Source of the DNA: Congeria kusceri
Lineage: Eukaryota; Mollusca; Bivalvia; Myida; Dreissenidae
Length of the DNA: 64,000 nucleotides
Direction: 5' to 3'
Assembly (NCBI GenBank): GCA_027627225.1
Contig: CM051025.1
Location: 50,404,181 to 50,468,180 of the forward strand
The translations under genes were made by a program, and so were the position numbers. The notes under the pieces were generated by a model that saw only the letters and a program-made list of their open reading frames with translations, searched no databases and was not told where the DNA came from. Below are positions 30,901 through 42,900 of this stretch, in pieces; the stretch's first letter is position 1, and each line of letters starts with the position of its first letter.

Positions 30901-33900
30901 AAACCTACCTAAACATACATGAAATATTTTAACGTACTCAGCGTTTTCAAACCTACCTAAACATACATGAAATATTTTAACGTACTCAGCATTTTCAAAC
31001 CTACCTAAACATACATGAAATATTTTAACGTACTCAGCGTTTCAAACCTACCTAAACATACATGAAATATTTTAATGTAACACAGCGTTTTCAAACCTAC
31101 CTAAACATACATGAAATATTGTAACGTACTCAGCGTTTTTTAACCTACCTAAACATACATGAAATATTTTAACGTAACTCAGCGTTTTCAAACCTACCTA
31201 AACATACATGAAATATTTTAACGTACTCAGCGTTTTCAAACCTACCTAAACATACATGAAATATTTTAACGTACTCAGCATTTTCAAACCTACCTAAACA
31301 TACATGAAATATTTTAACGTACTCAGCGTTTTCAAACCTACCTAAACATACATGAAATATTTTAACGTACTCAGCGTTTTCAAACCTACCTAAACATACA
31401 TGAAATATTTTAACGTACTCAGCGTTTTCAAACCTACCTAAATATACATGAACTATTTTAACGTACTCAGCGTTTTCAAACCTACCTAAACATACATGAA
31501 ATATTTTAACGTACTCAGCGTTTTCAAACCTACCTAAACATACATGAAATATTTGAACGTACTCAGCGTTTTCAAACCTACCTAAACATACATGAAATAT
31601 TTTAACGTAACTCAGCGTTTTCAAACCTACTTAAACATACATGAAATATTTTAACGTACTCAGCGTTTTCAAACCTACCTAAACATACATGAAATATTTT
31701 AACGTACTCAGCGTTTTCAAACCTACCTAAACATACATGAAGTATTTTAACGTACTCAGCGTTTTCAAACCTACCTAAACATACATGAAATATTTTAACG
31801 TACTCAGCGTTTTCAAACCTACCTAAACATACATGAAATATTTTAACGTACTCAGCGTTTTCAAACCTACCTAAACATACATGAAATATTTTAACGTACT
31901 CAGCGTTTTCAAACCTACCTAAACATACATGAAATATTTTAACGTACTCAGCGTTTTCAAACCTACCTAAACATACATGAAATATTTTAACGTACTCAGC
32001 GTTTTCAAACCTACCTAAATATACATGAACTATTTTAACGTACTCAGCGTTTTCAAACCTACCTAAACATACATTAAATATTTTAACGTACTCAGCGTTT
32101 TCAAACCTACCTAAACATACATGAAATATTTGAACGTACTCAGCGTTTTCAAACCTACCTAAACATACATGAAATATTTTAACGTAACTCAGCGTTTTCA
32201 AACCTACTTAAACATACATGAAATATTTTAACGTACTCAGCGTTTTCAAACCTACCTAAACATACATGAAATATTTTAACGTACTCAGCGTTTTCAAACC
32301 TACCTAAACATACATGACGTATTTTAACGTACTCAGCGTTTTCAAACCTACCTAAACATACATGAACTATTTTAACGTACTCAGCGTTTTCAAACCTACC
32401 TAAACATACATGAACTATTTTAACGTGCTCAGCGTTTTCAAACCTACCTAAACATTCATGAAATATTTTAACGTAACTCAGCGTTTTAAAACCTACCTAA
32501 ACATACATGAACTATTTTAACGTACTCAGCGTTTTCAAACCTACCTAAACATACATGAAATATTTTAACGTACTCAGCGTTTTCAAACCTACCTAAACAT
32601 ACATGAAATATTTTAACGTAACTCAGCGTTTTCAAACCTACCTAAACATACATGAACTATTTTAACGTACTCAGCGTTTTCAAACCTACCTAAACATACA
32701 TGAAATATTTTAACGTCACTCAGCGTTTTCAAACCTACCTAAACATACATGAACTATTTTAACGTACTCAGCGTTTTCAAACCTACCTAAACATACATGA
32801 AATATTTTAACGTACTCAGCGTTTGCAAACCTACCTAAACATACATGAAATATTTTAACGTACTCAGCGTTTTCAAACCTACCTAAACATACATGAAATA
32901 TTTTAACGTACTCAGCGTTTTCAAACCTACCTAAACATACATGAAATATTTTAACGTACTCAGCGTTTTAAAACCTACCTAAACATACATGAAATATTTT
33001 AACGTACTCAGCGTTTCAAACCTACCTAAACATACATGAAATATTTTAACGTACTCAGCGTTTTCAAACCTACCTAAACATACATGAACTATTTTAACGT
33101 ACTCAGCGTTTTCAAACCTACCTAAACATACATGAACTATTTTAACGTACTCAGCGTTTTCAAACCTACCTAAACATACATGAAATATTTTAACGTACTC
33201 AGCGTTTTAAAACCTACCTAAACATACATGAACTATTTTAACGTACTCATATTTAAATGCAATGACAAAAGCAAAATGTAGTAATAAAATATCGGCACTA
33301 AGCTGCTAACATGTTTATTTTCACACTTCAATTAATCTTGAAAAATGCAAACGCTTTCATTATGTTGCGAAGAAGCTCCTATCATGAATTACCCTAAAAT
33401 ATTGCTATAATAAATGTTCATCGCTTCAAATGTGTATTAATCCCTGCTAATAATTAATACGTCAGCAAGACAGAGTAGGCTTACCTTTAGTAACGTTTTG
33501 TCTGCTTGTACATTTTCATCATCTTTGTCTCCATGTGTACAAAAGTTAGATCAATGAAAAATGATAACATCACATGTCACCTGGTTTATACAGTTTTTTG
33601 AAAGCGTTTCAAAAACGTAATGCATACGTTTAACCTAAAACCTGGGAGAACGTTGACAAAACGTCTACTTTTTACCAGCAACAAACGTTTTGCAGAAATG
33701 TGAAAAACGTAGTAAATTACAAACGGTAATACAACTATGTAAGTACGTTTCCGAAACGTGCATAGGACAAAACATAACAAAACCGTTCCCAAAACCAAAT
33801 TTTTGGTTTACTTGCGAAACGAAATGCATACGTTTAACCTGAAACCTTCAGGGGACCGTTGACAAAACGTCTACTTTGTACCAGCTACAAACGCTTTGCA

Positions 33901-36900
33901 GACATTTAAACGCTTAGTAAATTACAAACGTTAATACAGCGATGTAAATACGTTCCAGAAACTTGCATAGGACGAAACATAAAAACGCTTCCAAAAACCA
34001 ACACTTTTGGCTTACTAGGAAAACTTTATGCATGCGTTTGACCTAAAATCTTTGGGAGAACGTTGACAAAACGTCTACTTTATACCGGCTCCAACGTTTT
34101 GCAAACGTAGTAAATTACTAACGCTGACACAACGATGTAAGTACGTTTCCGAAACGTGTATTGGACGAAACATACCAAAAACGTTCCCAAAACCAAAACT
34201 TTTGGTTTACTGGGTAAAAGCATATAAGTCTCCATTTGTTGTGTTAATAATTGAACAGGATTATCCAGGATCTGTTAAACTCTCAGTCTAGGAATTGTGT
34301 GATTTCAAAGTGTCAGAACTCAAAGTTCTGTGGTATAGAAGTATTCGTGATGTGGATTTACTGTAGTCCTACTAAGAAAGCACCTCTTATTTCATACTAA
34401 TCTTATGTTTGGTGCTTGTTGGCTATACCGGCCGAAATAGCAATGTTCTTGATGTGACAGGTATTTATGCATGTGTTTAAATTACTTTTTAGTTTTGTTG
34501 CGATAGATTTATGCAGAGAAAATAAAAATGTTATGACTCATAATGTTTACATTAAATTTCATTTGTCGCAGCAAATTGAATGTAAAAGAAGGAGAAAATG
34601 ATATTTTTGTAGGGAAATAATTAATTAATCGTAGTTTGCATTCTATTGTGTGTAGTTCGGTTACAAGGGGCGGTACTTTGCTGTTCCGATGAGAAAACTG
34701 CTGTGCGTGATATTTATCTTAGAATGGCAATAAAATGTATGTTAAACAAAAATAATATAAAGGAATGTTATGAAATCATCCTAAATATAATGTAAATATA
34801 AGGATTGAAATTAATTTTGGTTGCGTTCATGCGATTATGAACGCAGTGGTCAAACTGGCAAATTATCCATGAAGCTCGCTAGCTAGCGCTTCATGGATAA
34901 TTTGCCAGTTGGGCCATTGCGTTCATAATCGCATAGTGCGCTTCATGGATAATTTGCCAGTTTGACCATTGTGTTCATAATCGCATAGTGCGCTTCATGG
35001 ATAATTTGCGAGTTGGACCACTGCGTTCATAATCGCATAGTGCGCTTCATTGATAATTTGCCAGTTTGACCATTGCGTTCATAATCGCATGAACGCAACC
35101 AAAATTAATTTAAATCCTTAAATAAAATAAATAAACCTCCATAAACATCAGCAGGAGATAAAGCCTTATTAACATCCGTATGTCCTTTATTAGAGGCAAG
35201 CGACCAATACAATATAGGACAATACGCACAACATAAAATGATTAAAACTGGGGTCACCGCCTTGGAACGGTCAATGCAAAGCATCAGGGGGTTTATACCG
35301 GTTTGAAGGCATGCCGAACCTCACACTTAGTCCAGAATTAATCACAATACATACATAAAATTTAACGTCATAGCATCGCGATTCTAATTAAAAAGTAATA
35401 AAAGTGAATATTAATTCAAATGCTCTACAGTTTAATTACTCAATGGTTTAACGTTCACCACAGCAACATAATTGCAACTTTCTGATGCACGATACTAATA
35501 CTGAAAGTTCGAATTCAGTTATGAATTCAGTTATTAAAACCCGATGTCAACATAATGTAATATTATTATCATCTGTGAAAACGTGACACTATGAAAACAG
35601 TATAAAATGATTACATCAGGATTTAGGAAATCATAGCATCAACAATTTTTGTTTTCACCAAATTGCATCTGGTACAGATGTGAGGTCGTATCTTGTTCTA
35701 TTTAAATATTTAAAAAAAATGGTTGTAGAGCTACTCATATCACGAACAAAAACAGTAATATGCTACGAAAATGCTCTGAAAGTATTTTATTTTAATTATT
35801 CCAGCCATCGCTCTTTGTTTTGTCGGATACGCAAATGTTCACTGGACTGAACAAAGAAGTTCCGGCAAGAGCACTTACACAGTTCACTTCCGAAGCCATG
35901 AGAACTACTTCAACTTCAAAAATACCCTACTCAGTAGAGGTGAGCATTTTTTGTATTAGAACGTTATGAACGTATTACTTTAATATTATCTATTCATAGT
36001 TGGCGTAAATGGCTGTTAAAACATGTTGCAATGGAATCGTCGAAATGCTTAAATGAAGAATATACAGTTAACGTATAGAATTTTTTTAATCAACCATTAA
36101 CTTTGATAACATGTAAGTCACATTAAACCGAAGCTTAGTATATTAGGTGATGAATTATTATAACCTATATTAGCAGAAAATATACCCAACGAACCATGTA
36201 GCATACTAACGTTCTCTTTCGCTAAATTGCTGTGAAATGCCGCTCGAACACAAGGGACCGTGTCTTAAACAACTTCCGTTTTTATACTTGTATTGTTTAT
36301 TTATTTCATCAAAACAAATTGTATAAAGGCACAACACAAACGCTGCATGTTTTAAGTTTTAAAACGAACTTTCCTCTTATCCTCGCTGCTTTTCTCGGGA
36401 TTTCAGCCCAGACCGGAGCAGACGAGATCGTCTTGTCGCCTAATTCGTACACGTACCCGTTCAGCGTAACGCTGCCGTACAACATTCCGTCGTCGTATGA
36501 GGCCGTTATAGGACAAGTGCGCTACATACTGAAGGTGGACGTGGACAGACCATGGGCTTTTGACATCCACTCTAAGCTTATGGTTACCGTGATGGACCCT
36601 CTGGATCTGAACACCATACCCAACCTCGAGGTTAGGACTCACAACATAAAATAATCAAAAACTCATAATGCTTCAGCAATTCGTGATAAACTATGCATTA
36701 AATACAGTTTAATTGAATGAGACATCGCTTCTTTGTGCAACCTCCGCGCAGAGATTTCGCGTGTTCCGAGCATAGTTCGATTGTAATCCCTGACGGCATG
36801 AAGTTCCACTTGACCACAGTCAAATCACATGGCGAGAATGAAATCGTCGACAAGCAGACACGTTGACACCGTGAAATCTTTGCGTTGTTATGTTTACTTT

Positions 36901-39900
36901 TTAGCTCACCTGAGCACGAAGTGCTCGGTGAACTATTGGCATAGGGGACTTCTCCTGCGTCGTCCGTCGTCTGTCGTCCGTCGTCCTTGTGCCGTCAACA
37001 ATTTGTTTCGTTCTCACGATTGAGACTTCACTTTTTATCCAATCTTAACCACACTTTCACAGTTTGTTTATGCCCATTAAACCTCGGACGGGATTGTTAT
37101 TGGGCCAGATCACACGAATAACATTAGAGTTATTGCCCCCTTTTCATGCAAAAAAGTGCGAAAATCCCTTTTTTCCAACATATATAGACTTTATTTTCCA
37201 TCCACTGTTGACCCAACTTTCAAAGTTTGTGTATGACCATCAGATCTCAGCAGACGCCAAAAATGGGCCAGATCGTGTTTCAAACACCTTTTTGTTATTG
37301 TCCTTTGTTTATGAAAATAATACGCAAAAATTGACATTTTATTAAGAAGAGAGACTTCAATTTTAGCTCGACTATTCGAAGAATAGGTGAGCTATCCTAC
37401 TACCCCGGCGTCGGCGTCGGTGTCCGCGTCTGAATCGGTTATCGTTTTTATTCAAAAGTCTTGTAACTTCAAAACTACATAAGTTATTCACTTGAAACTT
37501 GGAATATACCTTTGTCATCAACTCCAGTACCAGGGGCAACATTCCCCATAACTCTGTTTTGTATTTTGACAGAGTTACGCTCCTTTTTCACTAAGATTTT
37601 CTGGTTAAAGTTTATATTCAAAGGTTTTGTAACTTAAATACCACATAAGCCTTTCACTTGAAACTTGTAACTAACCTTTGTCATCAACTCTAGTTTCAGG
37701 AGCAACATTACCCATAACTCTATTTTGTATTTTGACAGATTTATGCCCCCTTTTCACTTAGATTTTCTGTTTAAAGTTTATATTCAAAAGTTTTGTAAAT
37801 TCAAAACTACAAAAGTTATTCCTTTTAAACTTGGATCTAACCTTTGTATTCAACACTAGTATATGGGGCAACACTACCCATAACTCTGTTTTGTATATTG
37901 ACAGAGTTATGCACACTTTTTACATAGATTTTGTGGTAAAAAGTTTGTGTTCCTAAACTGTTTGAATTATACAAGGTTCACTTAAAGGTTTTATATTTTA
38001 ACAAATTAATGCCCCTTCAACTATTCAAAATATGTACCAACTGAAATACTCCGAATAGTCGAGCGCGCTCTCCTCTGACAGCTCTTGTTCATCCAGTCTT
38101 CATCAATCTTGCCAATCTTTGCACAGTTTGTCTATGACCATGAGATTACGCTAGAAGTCGAATATAAGCAAGATCGGACCAGTTTATTGCCCTTTGTTTG
38201 TAAATATGCCAAAAATGGACATTATTCAGGATTGATACTTTATTTTTCATCCAATCTTCATCAATCTGGCACAGTTTGTCTATGACCATACGATAACTTG
38301 TCAAATTGAATATAAGCAAAATCGGGCCAGAAACACCGGAGTTATTGCCCTTTGTTTGTGAAAAAATACATACATTATTCAGGATAGAGACTTCATATTT
38401 CATCCAATCTTCACAAATTGTACATGACTATAATATTAAAGGTAGCAAAATCGGGCCAGAAACACCGGATGTATTGCCCTTTGTTTGTGAAAAATATATA
38501 CAAACATGGACATTATTCAGGATAGAGACTTCATTTTTCATCCAATCTTCACCAATCGTGCACAGTTTGTCTATGAAAGTAAGATTACAGGTGAAGCCGA
38601 ATATAAGCATGATCGGGCCAGAAACACTGAAGTTATTGCCCCTTGTGTGTGGGAAAAACAATCAACAAGTAATCAATGATTGTCTTGCACACACGATATT
38701 GTATTCAATGTTTTCCAAACGTACACGGTTTGCGTATGACCATAAGAATTGATTGATAAATTTGATTTCCAACAATTGCAAACCTTACATGCAGTTATCT
38801 TTACGTGCAACATTGATGGCTTCAGAGCCTGTTTAACATCATTTAGCATCATTTGACCGAAAATTATCAAAGAAAAAGCAAAACACCTTATAGCACAGCC
38901 ATCGCAATTATCGAATTGCAACTAGTTCTCCAAAACTGTCTGCGAAAAGACACCAAATTCTACTGTTTCTGCATTTTCCAGAATTGTCACTGACTTAATG
39001 AAAAAGGGTCAGGTAAGAATATCGAGAAAAATGATTTGAGAACCATTAGCAAAAACACCGCACATCCACAAACCAACTCGTACTTAAGAGCTAGCCTATT
39101 GCTTCAACCGATGTTCAGATACCTTAATTTTCAAACCTGTCACAACAGTATGGTCTTCATCTGTGCCAGTTTTCAGGTGAGCGCTTTGGGCCATCATGGC
39201 CCACTTGTTTATTTACCTCTTTTTGGTTTTCATTTTAACTCGTAAAATATATACCTGAACCAATAATGCAGCATTTGTGACTTTTTTTTTTTAATAAAAT
39301 AATAATAATAAATCAAAATGCTATAGAAATAAATCTTCAAAATCCTAACAGTGGTCTGCCCTAAATCCTTCAAAATCTGGACGTTTTTAACTCGGGGTGG
39401 CAGTGGTGACTGAAGAACGCCAAGGGGGAAGTAACCGCTCGAGGAGTTTGCTCTTTATGACTTTATTGACGTGATAATTGCATAATGAAGGCTGTTATTT
39501 TCTGTATTTGCGTTATGTTTTTTAATTTTGTCTACAGATAATGGGATGTAAAAATTAAAACTCAAATTGAAACCAAAACTATGTATTGCTTTTGTTTGGT
39601 GCAATGATTACTACCAAAACGTTATTCTACCCACAGTCCCGTGCAGAGAAGACGGATCAAAAGGTCCTGTGTTGTCTCTGCTGCGCCTCGGACCCCATTT
39701 CCGCTCACGTGCGCGTTGAAAGACAGGGCTACGTACCCGGGGAGGAAATACCGTTTTGGGCGGAAATAAACAATCAGAGCAACAGAACCATGAGTTGCAG
39801 CAAGGCGCGTCTTGTCATGGTACTGTGAAGTTTTTGTACAACTGTTCTTTTTTTAATTACAAAATATAAATGTCCATGATAATCTTAGTACAAATATAAG

Positions 39901-42900
39901 AACAAGAACCATGTATTCATGCACATGTTCCAAAAGCATTTTAAAGAAGTTCGCAACAATTTCTTTCCAACGACAGATTATTTTAAAATTTGCACACACA
40001 TGCGTCAATGTATCCTTAAACTATAACAGTCTAAAACAATAGGGGTCACCGGCCTTGTTCTGGAAATATTGGATTTTGAATACGGTACATGTCGAATTCC
40101 ATGTTTCTGTTTTTGTGAATAGCAATGTGGAATTATATAAAGCGTTCATAGTCGGATGGAGATTTTTAAATGCATCTTTTTTTAAATGTTTTGTTTGGCA
40201 ATATACAAGTGCAGTTTAACGATAAAACGCGCTTTATATACAGTTATTAATTCTGAAAAATGACTTTTAATTGACGCTTAAGAACGTTAATTATACATTA
40301 ACTATGCCTGCGAAAAAATCAATAAATAATCAAATATATAATTATATTTTGTTCCAAAGGACAGATTTTGTGTAAAAATCCCATATTGATGCGTCATTGT
40401 ATACTGGAACTAAAACAGTCTTAAAAAATAGGGGTCACCGGCCTTGTTCCGGAAATATTGGATTTTGAATACAGTACCTTACGAATCCCCTTTTTTCAGT
40501 TTAGATTTTTATCAATGTTTTAAGTATATAGGAGAGCTTTTTTTCAAACAATGTTATGATTCTTTCAACTGATATGTTTTCACATGTTTCGTTTGGCAAT
40601 ATACAAGTGCATTTTGATAATACAAAACGCTCTACCTGGTTACTGTTGAAATAATGAATTTGACTGGACTTTCTGAAACGTCATTTTTAACGAATGCATC
40701 AATATATCATATCCCAAAAGACAGATTTTCTAAAAAATCGCACATACATGCATCAGTGTATACTTACACCAAAACATTAATAAAAAGAAGGGATCACCAA
40801 ACTTCGTAGCGAAATGTTGGACTTTAAATAGGGTAACTGTGTAACCTTTTTCATGTTTCGTTTTATCGTGGTTTACGTAAACAACATATCAATTTCAAAA
40901 ATAGAATTAAGATATTAAATGGATCTTTCTGAACTGATTTGTTTGGAAATACTTTGTATAAGACTAGTGTGTTTTTTATTATTATATATAATTATACACT
41001 ATGAACTTAAGCTATTAAAAGAATTTATTTGATTGGACATTAGATATGATCAAATACGAGAAGGCACCGAATATACCAGTTGAAACATCAAAATACACAT
41101 AGGACCAAATGTGTGAATATATTAAGTTTCAAATCTCAGACTTTCTTCAAACCTGGCTTAGACATGAGTCGATGTGTACCAAAAATGAAACTAGTCATAA
41201 AACCGTGCTTGTTTGGGAAATAGTGGACTCTGAACATGGTAGCTGGTGGTTAACATTTTTATCATTCACGCTACGTCTTCAAAGTGTAACTTTTCAAAGA
41301 TGGGTTGAAAATATATATAGATTTTAAATTGGTTTCAAATGTTTTGACAGTATGTATGGAACTTTTGATGAATGACACACTTTATATAAACACTAACCGT
41401 TGACTGGAGCTTGAAGACTTACGAAGTTATACATTTATTGATTAAAATTAGTATAATTATTGTAACCAATATACAATTGAAAAAAATGAAGCAAAAGGAG
41501 AAATTAACGCAATTATTTTCTTTTTGTTGCGAAGAATAGCTTCAAATTGAGGCTATCATATCTGCCCAGTTGAACATTTGCAGCGGTTTTGGATATCATT
41601 TTCAGAGTGTCTCGTACCACGCTACTACCAAAACTCGCATTGTGTCCAACTACCTCTCCAAAATCAAACACGACGAGATCCCTGGAGGTGGTTCCGACGC
41701 CTACGTCAACGAGAAATTGCACATTCCTGTGGTGCCTCCATCGTACCTAAAGAATTGCAGGATTATTGATATCCGGTACTATGTCATGGTATGTCCCGTT
41801 TACGTATAAGAGTCCGGTACTATGTCATGGTATGTCCCGTTCACGTATAAGAGTCCGGTACTATGTCATGGTATGTCCCGTTTACGTATAAGAGTCCGGT
41901 ACTATGTCATGGTATGTCCCGTTTACGTATAAGAGTCCGGTACTATGTCATGGTATGTCCCGTTCACGTATAAGAGTTGCATATCCGGTACTATGTCATG
42001 GTATGTCCCGTTTACGTATAAAAGTTGCATATCCGGTACTATGTCACGGTATGTCCAGTTTACGTATAAGAGTCCGGTACTATGTCATGGTATGTCCCGT
42101 TCACGTATAAGAGTTGCATATCCGGTACTATGTCATGGTATGTCCCGTTCACGTATAAGAGTTGCATATCCGGTACTATGTCATGGTATGTCTCGTTTAC
42201 GTATAAGAGTTGCATATCCGGTGCTATGTCATGGTATGTCCCGTTTACGTATAAGAGTCCGGTACTATGTCATGGTATGTCCCGTTCACGTATAATAGTT
42301 GCATATCCGGTACTATGTCATGGTATGTCCCGTTCACGTATGAGAGTTGCATATCCGGTACTATGTCATGGTATGTCCCGTTCACGTATAAGAGTTGCAT
42401 ATCCGGTACTATGTCATGGTATGTCCCGTTTACGTATAAGAGTTGCATATCCGGTACTATGTTATGGTATGTCCCGTTTACGTACATTGATATCCGGTAC
42501 TATGTCATGGTGTGTCCCGTTTACGTATAAAAATTGCATAATAATAGGACAGTTCTCGTGTTTAATATTTAAAAGAAACATGCTTAAAAGTGGACTATTA
42601 ATATACGGAAATATTTTATCTTATTTTGGAACACTTGTTATTATCAAACATAAGGTTATGGCGATGTATCTATGTTTAGATCTAAACAAGATGAGTACTT
42701 TGCATAGTGACTTGTTGTGTTGTTTCAATATGCATAATGTAGTATCGTTCTAACTGCAGATAACTGTAGATCCATCAGGTCTAGGGTTCGATCTTCACGT
42801 GCCAGTTGAAGTTGTGATTGGGTCTATTCCGCTCCTATCCGTTGCCCAGCAGCACGGACTGGCACTTCCGGTTCGCCCAGCACCTTCTGCGCCATTTCCG

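Larger units (their letters stand above)
22760..34221. mobile_element. possible large composite element (11.5 kb) bounded by GCWTTTACCCAGTAAAC
   Basis: The two ends share about 16 of 17 bases in inverted orientation, and ACGT-rich repeat blocks lie just inside both (22760-23470 and 33590-34221) with a third at 28520-29200. In between are a LINE fragment, a Harbinger exon, a short unknown gene fragment and the 48-bp satellite. This may be one large DNA element with passengers, or separate repeats with similar edges. No flanking duplication could be shown. Confidence 0.35.

Noticed and set aside
29486..32201. Minus-strand repeat proteins with a VKIFHVCLGRFENAEY period
   Set aside because: By-product of the 48-bp satellite; frames break wherever a 49-bp unit occurs.
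29490..33250. CRISPR-like regular repeats
   Set aside because: Repeats are contiguous, with no unique spacers, and the genome is animal.
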